From contig NMRA01000014.1 in NCBI GenBank assembly GCA_002633005.1, positions 295,753-359,752 on the forward strand: DNA of 64,000 nucleotides. The letters run 5' to 3'. The position numbers and the translations under genes were made by a program. Positions 1 through 10,560 of this stretch are shown piece after piece. Numbering within the stretch: the stretch's first letter is position 1; each line of letters opens with the position of its first letter. The notes beneath the pieces are model-generated. The model was not told the DNA's origin. It saw only the letters and a list, made by a program, of their open reading frames with translations, and made no database searches. The stretch comes from Phoronis australis (lineage: Eukaryota > Phoronida > Phoronidae).

Positions 1-1249
1 GAAAAAATATGTACAGGCAGCAGATCGACCCCATACTTACGAAAAGTTCTAATTAAGTGTCAGAGAGTATGTTTCAATGGTTTTTATGCAGATTCACGAT
101 GTTTTTAAAACGTCTACAAACGGATCATATGACTTTAAAGTTGTCAAGTACATTCAAAAGAGTTACAAGCGCAACTACATTTGACCCGTTCATCATGGAC
201 TGCTTCAAACCTTGTGCTTTTGTCAAAGACGATGTATCCCAGAACCCATTTCCATCTCTTTCAATTTTCGGAATAAACGTCCCAATGTCAGAACACTTGA
301 AACCCGAAGTGTAATACCAAATAAACGCCCATGGGCATGGGCGCTTCATCGGGTGGACCTCTCCGCGGAAATAGAAAACGGTCAGTGCTGAGGTTGGAAC
401 CAGGGCTCTATAGGAGGCTTATTGAACACCGCGTGAGTCCCGCAAGACGTTGCTGAGAAAATACAACCTACCCGCAATATCTGGTACTGAATACTGTACG
501 CGAATGAGGTCACCTTGTCCATGTGAGTACCTGCCTCCCGGATTCATTCCTTGGATAGGCTTAACTTGCTAGGGTGTATCTTGAAACGGACTCGCGACTA
601 GACCTTAGCGCACGCCAGAAAAGCAATTCTTCGTAAAACGAGTCGATCGTTTATTAAAATAAGCACGACATGTACACTGTATGATTATTGCGCAAGCCAA
701 CTTTATTATACACCAGCCAAATTCAAGTTACAAACGTTTGGAGTGTAATAGCTTGACAAGGCATGACAGATGAAGTAAAACGTTACACTTCGATTCGCCT
801 TTATACCAGGGTTGCAGTACCACTGTGTTTTCCCTAATAAAATCAATTAATATCTTAGAGTAAAGACGCTAGATACCTAAACATCAGCTATAGATCTGCT
901 TTTTCCGAAGTGGATCTATCTAACCATCTTAAGTGCTTGGCTACTTCAGAAGTATCGACGGAAGCGTGCGCAGGAAAACTCGAAATGCGTTGCTTTTCGT
1001 GATTACGGCCAAACAAAGTGCAAACAAATATTTTCAAGGTGGACTCCTCCTCAAAGTGGTTTAGTTGAAGTTTTGGTACTTCCCAAGGGGCGGGTAGTTT
1101 AAAACCCCTGAATCCCCCCCGTAGATTCAGCAATACCAACCTAGAAGTTCAATATCTTCTTTTTTCGCAACATTAGTTTCTCATGTTTTGATTGATGACT
1201 TTCTTTCTTCAAATTTTTATCGACTGCAATAATTGCATTCGACCTTCCC
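1..1249. other. No gene seen
   Basis: The short open frames here have no recognisable domain and no convincing splice or poly(A) context. A CCC-rich patch near 1080-1130 (an AACCCCTGAATCCCCCCC-like stretch) weakly recalls the G/C-rich ends of the MITE copies later in the window, but I could not define an element. Confidence 0.5.
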
Positions 1250-1313
1250 ATGCTAGCGAATTTCTACTGCTGTGTTTTGGACTGTTACTCAGACGACAGA
1301 AAGTTGAATAAAC
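1250..1313 (+). CDS. Candidate first exon of a THAP-domain protein
   Basis: An ATG at 1250 opens 21 codons and a split codon, and the frame meets a consensus donor GTGAGT at 1314. The peptide has Cys at residues 7, 8 and 12 in the order C-C-V-L-D-C. This is the usual start of a THAP zinc finger (C-x2-4-C, often CCVxxC, within the first ten or so residues). THAP domains are DNA-binding C2CH fingers found in host regulators and P-element-like transposases. No matching second exon (Phe-x-x-Pro, Trp, C-x2-H) was found downstream in an intact frame. It may therefore be an orphan exon of a dead gene, or a chance match. The short length limits confidence. Confidence 0.35.
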
Positions 1314-2030
1314 GTGAGTAGTAACCGTGAATATTTCCTAGAATCAGCCCGAAGTTTCAAGAACAAAACTCAAATAACAACGTGTTTTCCAATCTCCAGT
1401 AAATAAAACACTTATGTTTCCGGACTGCCCTATTATGGCATACCTTTGATCAAGCCTTAAGTATACGCTTTATTTTGTTATTCTGTTTGTGTGGGATTCT
1501 TGTAGCTTTAAAGAAGTAGTCGACAAGCTTATTTGAGTTAGTTGTATTGGCAATAGTTTTGGCGTTTTCGAAATTAACTGTGCTACTGGTTTTGACATAT
1601 TTGTCATAAGTCTTTCTCTTTAATAGTTTATTTATGCAAATCTGTTGTATTAGTTGTCGCAGATTTTGTGTTAAAGAGGCATGGAACGCTAACACACGTA
1701 AGGAACTTTTAAACAAGTAGTGGCGAATATACTTCTTGGGGATGCTAACGTGAGATCTATTTACTTTGAATATTGCAATGATTTTCAGAAAAATCGCCAG
1801 ATTAACTATTTTTGAAACGCAGACCAAATATAAACTATTTCATCCCGATACAGTTTTCCAATTGACTTATCGCCAGGCTTATGAATGACGGCTTAACTAA
1901 TCAATCAGAACGTAGCGTTCTCGAAACACCTTCGTCTGCGTTTCCAAGCCCCCATTATACCCGACAAACAATGTCGTTGTCGGTAAAGCTTATTCTAGTC
2001 AAAAGCTCAAAAAATTGTGCGATGAAAATG

Positions 2031-2230
2031 ATGAAACAGTGTTGTTATGGCGTGTGAAGTTCTGACTGCCGTTATAGAGCTAAAGAAAAATATCCCGTCA
2101 TTTTTTGGGCATTCCCTAAGCCAAAAACTGCTGTCGACTGTGTAAACGATGGATCAAACTGTTTGAACCGCCACACGACACACGAGCAACTAAATTTAAC
2201 AATGCCGCTGGATTAATCGAAGGTTAAACA
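2031..2230 (+). pseudogene. THAP-domain relic (stop plus frameshift)
   Basis: From ATG 2031 the frame reads a Cys-Cys pair, then TGA at 2055-2057 where a second Cys would be expected. It continues through an FWAFPKP segment that matches the THAP Phe-x-Phe-Pro-Lys signature. At about 2135-2145 the homology shifts frame into CKRWIKLFEPPHD, which carries the invariant THAP Trp and looks like a common THAP subtype. The C-x2-H end is not recognisable. One stop and one frameshift make this a pseudogene. It could be the remains of a THAP transposase or of a host gene; the sequence does not say which. Confidence 0.55.
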
Positions 2231-3490
2231 TAAATATGTTTCTTCCAAGACACGTACTTTTCAGTTTCGTGGCTATACTGAAGGTCTATCAGATTTTGAA
2301 TCCAGTGTTTCACTCGTGTGGGGATTTCTGTCGCGGCATCTGCTGGATCCCAGCACTAGTCTAGAGGTAGTCCACGGGAAGTTGTTTTTAAGGACATGTT
2401 GGTTATTTTTCATTTATTTCGACCCATAATGGATATTGTTCTGTTTCGTAGCTCAGGTACATCTTTGTTAATCAACTGAATTTCTCATCAAAATCTCTAG
2501 ATTCGATCGGAACATGCTGGGAGGGCACTAAATTACTGAACTCAAGGCTTTGTTTGAGCTTTTGTCACGAGAAAATAAACAGTTGAATTACTTTTTGATG
2601 AGAACTTCTAGTATACACTACGCCGGTAGAGTTGAGGAGATCTCATTTTGTAGTTGTTTAAACACGATACGTGGATTTATGAAGCTTTAAAAAACAATTT
2701 TAATTATTTTTGTAAGTGGACACTTTTTGCCACTACACCAGACTCGTTATCTTTTGTTGCCGTACCACAGCTTAGTGATCATGTTGCGATTAAAATTAAA
2801 TGCAAACTACTTTTATGCAATGAAACTACAAAAAATATAAGGACTAACTTAAACGTCTTCATGGTGCACTGAATTACGGCCAATTCCATGCCTTAATTTG
2901 ACTTTTGAACAAAGCCTTAGACATACCGGAACTAACTGCTTGCTTAGGATAAGATGGGTATGTGCCTAAGCTACCAACCTGATTTTTTTAACCAACATAT
3001 TTCTCTCGAAAATCAGAAAAGTATCAACCGTGCTATCGACAAGACCTACTTTACTTGAAGAATACAGTCACTTGTGACCTACTTTTCATTTTAGCAGACG
3101 GCAGAATAAAAATATTTTCGAATCTTCACTGATTTTGTTCGAAATACCCTAAAAGCTATGGCATCGTACAGATAATTCGACTTAAACGTAAATACCCAGC
3201 TTTACATGAACATATCAGATTAGTGGCCTTGTCAGTTTTCAAGTGAAGGTTAACCCGGTGTGGTGCTTATCGGATTTTCGCTGGTTCCGAATTACTTTTC
3301 CTCGAACTCTTTTTTTCGTCGTCACAGCTTTACAAATTCCCAAGTCATGAACGTGCGATTCTCAGCTGAAAAGAACCGCCTGTTGTCTTTGTCAAAGCAT
3401 TCTCGGCCGTGCAATAAACTCCCATCAATTCCACCTGGAACGTCGTTTAGCGATTGCCTATTTACCTCTGGCATCTTGCTCGTTTGTCGG
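2231..3490. other. Unannotated stretch
   Basis: No recognisable coding segment, RNA or repeat boundary. It may contain further decayed sequence downstream of the THAP relic, but I cannot show it. Confidence 0.4.
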
Positions 3491-3492
3491 GT

Positions 3493-3571
3493 GTCACGTG
3501 ACTTTCCGCAAGGAGGCGGAGCTTGCGATAGGTCAATTCCCCGCCCTTATAATATATATGCGCGCATGCGC
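3493..3571 (+). promoter_or_regulatory. Promoter-like motif cluster
   Basis: Within 80 bp lie a palindromic E-box GTCACGTGAC (3493-3502, USF/MAX type), a GC-box-like GGCGGAGC (3515-3522), CCCCGCCC (3539-3546, Sp1 type), a TATA-like TTATAATATATATG (3547-3560) and GCGCATGCGC (3562-3571, the NRF-1 palindrome). The order and density are those of an animal housekeeping promoter. An ORF of 159 codons (3260-3739) overlaps it, but its product is unrecognised and the promoter reading is preferred. A possible donor (AT|GTAAGG) lies near 3655. The downstream gene, if any, was not identified. Confidence 0.4.
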
Positions 3572-3739
3572 TCAAAGAATTGCGGAGAAAACATTTCCCA
3601 AGCGTTTAATCGCCATTGTTTCGTTCATATCAAAACACAAATGTCACGTTTTCTATGTAAGGGAAGTGTGCTACATCTATATCTGGCCATGCCAAATAAG
3701 GAGACGTGCTTTGTCTTTTGGGGAAAGAAGATGAAGTGA

Positions 3740-4200
3740 CAGGGAGATAACAGATTGTTCCATTGAAACTTGAACTTAAAAAGAAAAATGCTTTGTCATC
3801 AAGAGAAATTCAAAATCCTTACAACAAAAAATAAAATACTTGGTGAACAGTTTGACATTTTTTTCAGTGGCAGGAACTTCTGTGAATAATGCAAGTCTCT
3901 TTTTTGCGTCCTATGCCAATTTAAAATTCAATTTCCATGTTTTTGTACATGAGCTGCAGAGCAGCCCCGGCAACTATTTTGAAGTTATTAAAATTATTCT
4001 ACTACTGCTTATGACATATCTTTCATGAAGCAAAAATAAACCATTAAAATTCTTCAAATTCCGTCGGTATGTGGTGTGGGCAACTCACTGATGCAATGCC
4101 AAAATACCTGGTTACCATTGCAACGAAGATACAGTAGTTGAGCTTGACAAAACAACAACAAGTTTAACATTTTATCATTCAAATAACTTGATCATGGTTG
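3740..4200. other. AT-rich spacer
   Basis: No gene or RNA recognised. The HINE-like array starts just to the right. Confidence 0.4.
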
Positions 4201-4288
4201 GCTTCTTCTAACATAACTGCCATCAAGACTAAGCGCAGAGTACTGTCGTTCCTGGGTTTTCTTCAATTTTATTATTCTTCTTCTTATT

Positions 4289-4312
4289 ACTCTGCGCGTG
4301 TAAGCGCAGAGT
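4289..4312. repeat. Internal hairpin ACTCTGCGC/GCGCAGAGT
   Basis: A perfect 9-bp stem with a 6-nt loop sits in the T-rich leader of array A. A near-identical hairpin recurs in the other array at 21360-21383, so the two arrays share a structured leader. Confidence 0.7.
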
Positions 4313-5722
4313 ACTGTTGTTCCTGGGTTTTCTTCAATTTTATTCTTCTTCTTATTCTTCTTCCGACCAACTTTGAGGCTTAATAACTCCAAATCGGGAG
4401 CAGGTACGGTCTTTAAATTCAGCATATGACTTTTGACAGTATATAAATTTTGATTGGTTATATAATCATATTCCATATTGCACCGGAAGAGGTCGTTTGG
4501 TGCAAAGGTCACATAATTTTCAAAATGATACTCCTCCTTCAGTTTTAAAGCTAGTTTTTTAAAATTTGGTGCACAGGTATAAGTCAACATGGATCATCCA
4601 ACCAGGTGAAAAAGGTCAAAGGTCATTAAGTGCAAACTAAAATTTTGAGCTAGACACTTCAAATTGACAGATCTGATTGCCTAAGGTAAACCAAATCGAA
4701 ATCCAAAGTTTCAGGTCATTTAGTGCAAAGGTCATGTAACGTTCAAAATGTTATATCTCTTATGTTTTTCACGGAATTCTTTTCAATTTCAGCACACTGG
4801 TGTAAGTCAACATGACAATTTAAAGAAATACTTTTATAAGTAATCGGGTCATCCAATCAGGTGAAAAAGGTCAAAGGTCATTAGGTGCAAACTAAAATTT
4901 TGAGCTAAACACTTCAAATTGACAGGTCTTATTGCCTAAGGTAAATCAAATCGAAATCCAAAGTTTCATTTCATCTAGTGCAGAAATGGGGACATTAGGT
5001 GCATTTTTCTTATGAAAATTTAACCTTTTCAATCAACAAGTGTTCTGATGTGTCAACCGTTAGACAACTGTGATTCTCTGCGTTAAACACATTTTCCATG
5101 GGCTTTGCAATGATTCTCCTAAAGATGCTTAAAATGCACCGGATAAGGTCAATTAGTGCAAAGGTCATGTAACGTTCAAAATATTATATCTCTTACGTTT
5201 TTCAAGGAATTCTTTTCAATTTCAGCACACTGGTGTAAGTCAACATGCCAATTAAAGACCCTACTTTACTTTGCAATAGGCCTAACCAATCAGAAAAAAT
5301 AGGTCAAAGGTCATTGAGTGCAAACTAAAATTTTGAGCTAGAGACTTCAGAATTACGTATCTGTTTACTAAGTGCGATTGAGTTTGAATTCTAAATTTTC
5401 AGGTCATTTGGTGCGCCCATGAGGTCATTAGGTGCAATTTTTCTTCTGAAAGTTTGACCACTTAATTCATCTTGTATTCTGAAGTGCTTAAAGTAAAACA
5501 TCTGTGATTATTAGCATTAGCCACACTTTTAATCGAGTTAACAATTACTCCCTCATCGGGGCTCATAATGCACCGGAAGAGGTCAATTAGTTGAAAGGTC
5601 ATCAAAACACTAATATGCAATTTCTCCTACAATTTCAAAGAATTCCTTTTCATATTGGTAAACGGGTTGCTGTCAGTAACTTCCCATAATAATTCCAGTA
5701 ATACGCACGCGCAGAGTCCGTT

Positions 5723-5741
5723 ATTGTCACGCCGTGACAAT
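5723..5741. repeat. 3'-terminal palindrome of unit 1
   Basis: ATTGTCACG and CGTGACAAT around one central C; with flanking bases (5721-5743) the perfect arms reach 11 bp. It lies 7 nt before CTAG, as a Helitron-type 3' hairpin would. Confidence 0.7.
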
Positions 5742-5752
5742 AATCTTCCTAG

Positions 5753-6455
5753 TTCTTATTCTTATTCTGCAACCGACCAACTTCGAGGCTTAATAAGTCC
5801 AAAGTGGGTGCAGGTATGTTCTTTAAATTCTGCATGGGATTTTTGGCGGTACATAATTTTTTTTCGTTATATAATCATATTCCATATTGCACCGGAATAG
5901 GTTGTTTGGTGCAAAGCTCATAAAATTTTCAAAATGCTACTTCTCCTTTAGTTTTAAAGCTTTCTTTTTCAAATTCGGTGCACAGGTTTAAGTCAACATG
6001 ACAATCTAAAAAATTACTGTTCTAAGTAATCGAATCATCCAATCAGATAAAACAGGTCAAAGGTCATTAGGTGCAAACTAAAATTTTGAGCTAGAGACTT
6101 CAAAATTACATATCTGTTTACTAACTGCGATTGAGTTTGATTTCTAAATTTTCAGGTCATTTAGTGCACCCATGGGGTCATAAGGTGCATTTTTTCCTGA
6201 AAGTTTTACCAATTCATTCATCTTGTGTTCTGAACTGGTTAAAGTAAAACATATGTGATTTTCAGCACTAACCACACTTTTAATCGAGTTAACAAGTACA
6301 TGTATTCCCTCATTGGGGCTCATAATACACCGGAATTTTAAAGAGTAGCTTCTCATATTGGTAAACGGGTTGCTGTCAGTAACTTCCCATAATAATTCCA
6401 ATAATACGCACGTGCGAAGTCCATCATTGTCACGCCGTGACAATAATCTTTCTAG
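5753..6455 (+). mobile_element. HINE-like repeat unit 2 (array A)
   Basis: A 703-bp unit that begins TTCTTATTCTTATTCTG directly after the CTAG of unit 1. It repeats the CCGACCAACTTCGAGGCTTA leader, has a single shortened core with one DR1, and ends with the same palindrome (6426-6444), 7 nt and CTAG (6452-6455). The exact join shows that the units are tandem and not random neighbours. No protein is encoded. Confidence 0.6.
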
Positions 6456-8447
6456 TTCTTCTTATTCTTCTTCCGACCAACTTCGAGGCTTAATAACTCC
6501 AAATTGGGTGCAGGTATGTTCTTTAAATTCAACATATCATTTTTGACAATACATAAATTTTGATTCGTTATGTAATCATATTCCATATTGCACCGCAAGA
6601 GGTCATTTGGTGCAAAGGTCATATAATTTTCAAAAAGTAACTCTTCTTTATTTTAAAAGCTATTCTTTTCAAAGGAACACAGGTATAAGTCAGTAAGGTT
6701 TTTTAAAGAATTACTTTTTCTAAGTAATCGGGTAATGCAAACAGGTTTAACAGATCTAAGGTCATTAGGTGATAACTAAGATTTACAGGTCTGATTGGCA
6801 CAGGTAATTTAATTCGGAATCCAAAGTTTCAGGTCATTTATTGCATTTTTCTTCTGAAAACTTGACCTTTTCATTCACCAAGTGTCAAATGCGATTCTCA
6901 GCCGTAAACACATTTTTCATGAGCTTTGCAATAATTCTCCTTAAGAAGCTTATAATGCACCGGATAGGGTCAATTAGTGCAAAGGTCATCTAACATTCAA
7001 AATGTTATATCTCACGTTTTTCAAGGAATTGTTTTTAATTTCAGCACACTTGGGTAACTCAACATGCCAATTGAACACCCTACTTTACTACGCAATAGGC
7101 CTAACCAATCAGAAAAAATAGGTCAAAGGTCATTGAGTGCAAAATTAAATTTTGAGCTTGACACTTCAAATTCACAAGTCAGATTGGTACGTCTAATTCA
7201 ATTTGAAATACGAAGTTTCAGCTCATTTAGTACAACCATGAGGTCATTAGGTGCATTTTTCTTCTGAAGATTTGTCCTTTTCATTCACCAAGTACATGTA
7301 GTCTGATGTGTCAATCGTTAGACAACTGTGATTCTCAGCATTACATATACTTTTCACGGACTTTGTAATAGTTCTACTTATAGGGCTTATAATGCACTGG
7401 ATCGGGTCAATAAGTGCAAAGGTCATCTACTTTTGAAAATTTTATTTCTTCTACATTTTTCTTGGAAATGACTTCAATTCCAGCACATTGGTGTAAACCT
7501 ACAGTTGCACATGCCAATGAAATACCCTACTTTACTAAGCAATAGGTTCATCCAATCAGAGAAAATAGGTCAAAGGTCATTTAGTGCTAACTAAAATATT
7601 GAGCTAGACACTTTAAATTCACAAGTCTGATTGGTACGCCTAATTCAATTTGAAATACGAAGTTTCAGATCATTTAGTGCAACCATGGGGTCATTAGATG
7701 CATTTTTCTTCAGAAAATTTGTCATTTTCTTTCACCAAGTATTCTGATGTGTAAACCGTTAGACAAATGTGATTCTCAGCATTAAACACACTCTTCACGG
7801 GCTTTGCATTGATTCTCCTAAAGACGCTTATAATGCACCAGGTAGTTTCAATTAGTGGAAAGGTCGTCTAATGTTTAAAATGTTATATCCCCTACATTTT
7901 TCAAGAAATTCTTTTCAAGTTCAGCACACTGGTTTAAGTCACCATGCCAGTCAAACGTCCTACTTTACTATGCTATACATGTAGGCCTAACCAATCAGAA
8001 AAATAGGTCGAAGGTCACTGAGTGCAAACTAAAACTTTGAGCTAGACTTCAAAATTACTTATCTACTTAGTTAATGTGATTGAGTTTGAATTCTAAAGTT
8101 CCAGGTCATTTGGTGCACCCATGGGGTCATTAAGTACATTTTTCTTCTGAAAGTTTTTCATTCATGTTGTATTCTAAAGTACTTAAAGAAAAACATTGGT
8201 GGTTTTTAGCATTAACCTCACTTTTAATCGAGTTCACAATGATTCTCTCATCGGGGCTCATAATGCACCGGAACAGGTCAATTAGTGGAAAAGTCATCAA
8301 AATGTTAACATGTAATTTATCCTACAATTTTAAAGAATTAATTTTCATAATGGTAAAGGGGTTGCTGTCAGTAACTTCCCATAACAAATGCAGTAATACC
8401 CACGCGCAGAGTCCATTATTGTCACGCCGTTACAATAATCTTTCTAG
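6456..8447 (+). mobile_element. HINE-like repeat unit 3 (array A)
   Basis: The longest unit of the array. It has the same leader, then about four diverged ~435-440-bp core repeats, marked by ATAATGCACYGGA-type landmarks near 6955, 7390, 7829 and 8265. It ends at a one-mismatch palindrome (8415-8439) and CTAG (8444-8447). After this point the sequence changes completely, which supports CTAG as the true element end. The differing number of core repeats per unit (1 to 4) is typical of satellite-like growth inside HINE elements. Confidence 0.6.
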
Positions 8448-8499
8448 TTTCTTTTGTGCTTACTGGGGGGAGTGTGTTTACTGTTGTGCTGGATACACA

Positions 8500-8758
8500 C
8501 AAGGTACCTAAACTACACGGTCAACGGACTCATAAACACGGGCACGGACGCATGAACACGACTCACGGACCTGCAAACACCGTCCACTGACTCACAAACA
8601 CGGGAACGGACTCACAAAACACGATCCACGCACCCAAATACACGGGACACGGACTCACATTCACGAGGAAACACGGTTTGTGAGTCAGTGGACGGTGTTT
8701 GCAGGTCCGTGAGTCGTGTTTATGAGTCCGTTGACCGTGTAGTTTACGTACCTTGTAC
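8500..8758. repeat. Inverted repeat built of an ~18-bp minisatellite
   Basis: Left arm 8500-8600 and right arm about 8676-8758 are reverse complements sharing GGTCAACGGACTCATAAACACG and CCGTCCACTGACTCAC. The left arm has ~20 extra bases. Both arms and the loop are made of variations on ACGGACTCAYAAACACG. The result is a long near-palindrome that would extrude as a hairpin. ORFs read through it are repeat artefacts. Confidence 0.7.
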
Positions 8759-8998
8759 ACAGCACTTGTGAGAGCCAGCAAATGATTGCAAGAACGATTT
8801 AATCATAACAAACTCGTTACCTAATTCTGTGAACTTTCGTCTGGAGATGAAACTATACGAGGTACATTCTTGACTACACTTAAGAACTACTTATGTTAAA
8901 AATCAATGGAAGCACATAGGGACATATCTATAAATTCCAGGCAGCACACTTGACAGAATTTCATTTAAATAATCCGAGAAAGAAGCCGTTATTGGGAA

Positions 8999-9440
8999 CA
9001 AATACAACAACAAGGATCATACATATTTTCGGTTGCATTGGGAATTTCAGGATCACAGCTCTACAAATGAACATTTCACAGAAGGAACCAGATGGGTTCC
9101 TTAATTTCAAGAGATAACACACATTTACGATACCCAATGTGTAATTGAGTATCGGATACTAAGTGGCACAGGTTAGTATAGTACCAAATGGGTACATGAT
9201 AACAATTGGGTATTGGCCGATTGCCTACCAAGTGGGTCGAACAAAACGGCAAATTCTATAACAAGTACCAAATAGATACAAACTGCCATATGGGAAAAAA
9301 TCGTATAAAGTACAAAGTGGGTATACCAAACAGCCAACTGGGCTATAACAGCCAGCAAAGCAGGTTCCGGACAAGCTGAGTGAGCAGATCAGCCGGAGTA
9401 ATAAAAAATATATTGTAAGGAACGTGGTGTTGTCATGGCT
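8999..9440 (+). repeat. Direct repeat, copy A
   Basis: A block with TGTGTAATTGAGTATCGG, repeated 'taccaaatgggta' motifs and GCAAAGCAGGTTCCGG. It is repeated as copy B at 9908-10096, continuing at 13433-13700 across a 3.3-kb insertion. It has no coding content. A pair of short related lines (9613-9720) forms a minor internal duplication. Confidence 0.65.
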
Positions 9441-9907
9441 CAAATTGTGCTGAGAGCTGGGCCTGGGTGGATAGAGGCAAACTGTAGTCATAGACGCTCG
9501 AGTACAGGCCTGGTAGCTAGCCAATGACGTCTTTTCTTGTTTGACGGTAACACGATCCGGGCTTGTAGGAGTTACCAGCAGTGACTGCAATAACAATAAT
9601 AAGCATTAACAGATTTTGTTCGACAAAAGGTAAGGAGGGTGGGAAAGGTATAAATCGGTTAAATTGAGATTTTGTGGAACCCAGGGTAGAAAGGGTGGGA
9701 GAGGTATCAAATTGTCTAATTGGGTAAACTTACGAGTGCGTGTACTGTTGCTTGAGTCTAGGCCAACAGGAAGCTGGACAGAAAGAACAAACAGCGCTGC
9801 CATGGGACAAGGTAGGAACTAACTAGGAATTGGATATGAAGCATGAAGGGCTGCAGAATGTTATTTGCCCAAATAATAGAATTCATGTCAGAGTGCTATA
9901 AATCTCA

Positions 9908-10096
9908 TTATTGGCGACAAAAACAATTAGACTAATACAAGTTTTAGGTTGTATTGGGAATTTCAGGGTCACAAACTACACAGAAGGAACCTTAATTAAA
10001 AGGGATAACACACACATTTACGATACTCAATGTGTAATTGAGTATCGGATACTACATGTACATGTAAGTGGCACAGATTAGCATACTGTACCAAAT
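9908..10096 (+). repeat. Direct repeat, copy B (left part)
   Basis: Matches copy A from its start to the sequence GTACCAAAT (10088-10096), where homology stops. It resumes at 13433 with the same GTACCAAAT. The interruption marks a later insertion. Confidence 0.65.
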
Positions 10097-10383
10097 TTGT
10101 TAAACGCACGACACTTTTCATTGTCCACAGTCTTTATTCCGTTACGTTCGTATTTTCGGAACAAAACTCTACTCTCAACTGAACATACAGTAGATACAGT
10201 AACTGACCTAGCGACATAATTACAAGACACACGATATTTCGAAACAGACTAGTTTCATTCTCAAGTGAAGATAAAATGACGCAGTAATGTCACCACAGAG
10301 TATAAGCTGATGACACACACAGCGAGACACGGCGGGTGTGAAATACGGCAAAGAATGACTAATGAAGGGGGGTAACAGGAAAG

Positions 10384-10560
10384 TCATGCAAACAGGTGTA
10401 ACGTGCGGCGCGACCCTGTTTGCTTCTCATTCAAAACAGGTTTCTCAAAAGCAATTAAAACGGACTCTGATACTTTCAAACGCAGCACATCTTGTTCCAC
10501 GTAGCGAATTGACGTGTTTTCCACAATTTCTTGACGGGTGATTTTACGTTCGTGACATTT
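10384..10560 (-). pseudogene. Open continuation after the integrase stop
   Basis: After TGA 10561-10563 the same frame stays open for about 58 codons, to a TGA at 10384-10386. The peptide is charged and has ordinary composition (it includes RYVEQDVLRLKV) but I do not recognise it. In Gypsy polyproteins the integrase C-terminus often continues with a segment of this kind, so it may be the decayed Pol tail. It may also be foreign sequence. Confidence 0.3.

Larger units (their letters stand above)
4226..5752 (+). mobile_element. HINE-like repeat unit 1 (array A)
   Basis: First of three head-to-tail units. The left end has a tandemly doubled leader with GCGCAGAGTACTG and a T-rich TTCTT tract, then CCGACCAACTT. 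The interior is built from ~435-bp repeats containing a repeated 'CACCGGA..AGGTCA..TAGTGCA..AGGTCA' pattern (for example near 5132 and 5567). The right end is an inverted repeat ATTGTCACG-C-CGTGACAAT (5723-5741), 7 nt, then CTAG (5749-5752). The next unit begins with TTCTT. A 3' hairpin followed by CTRR at a T-rich junction, plus internal tandem repeats, is the layout of non-autonomous Helitron/Helentron (HINE) elements. No Rep/helicase frame is present. The short ORFs with recurring MVNGLLSVTSHN peptides are repeat sequence. Confidence 0.6.
4613..7579 (+). promoter_or_regulatory. Repeated DR1 AGGTCA-A-AGGTCA sites in array A
   Basis: Perfect AGGTCAAAGGTCA is present at 4613-4625, 4868-4880, 5301-5313, 6054-6066, 7120-7132 and 7567-7579; a one-base variant is at 8005-8017. 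This is the textbook DR1 element bound by RXR heterodimers, HNF4 and COUP-TF-type nuclear receptors. The sites recur at the same place in each tandem unit. They are therefore copies of one repeat feature, and binding is inference only. Many single AGGTCA half-sites lie between them. Confidence 0.45.

Noticed and set aside
1450-1827. 125-codon minus-strand ORF
   Set aside because: AT-rich, low-complexity composition (Lys, Asn, Ile), no domain, splice or poly(A) context.
3260-3739. 159-codon ORF
   Set aside because: No domain, and it overlaps the promoter-like cluster, with a TATA element inside the frame.
5655-6546. Two similar ORFs starting MVNGLLSVTSHNN
   Set aside because: They are translations of the repeated 3' end and leader of the HINE-like units and cross unit boundaries; a further copy at 8352 diverges. 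Not a conserved gene.
4226-8447. CRISPR-like array
   Set aside because: Periodic repeats are ~435 bp, diverged and without unique short spacers; eukaryotic satellite-like repeat instead.
8563-8781. 72-codon minus-strand ORF
   Set aside because: Lies wholly inside the palindromic minisatellite.
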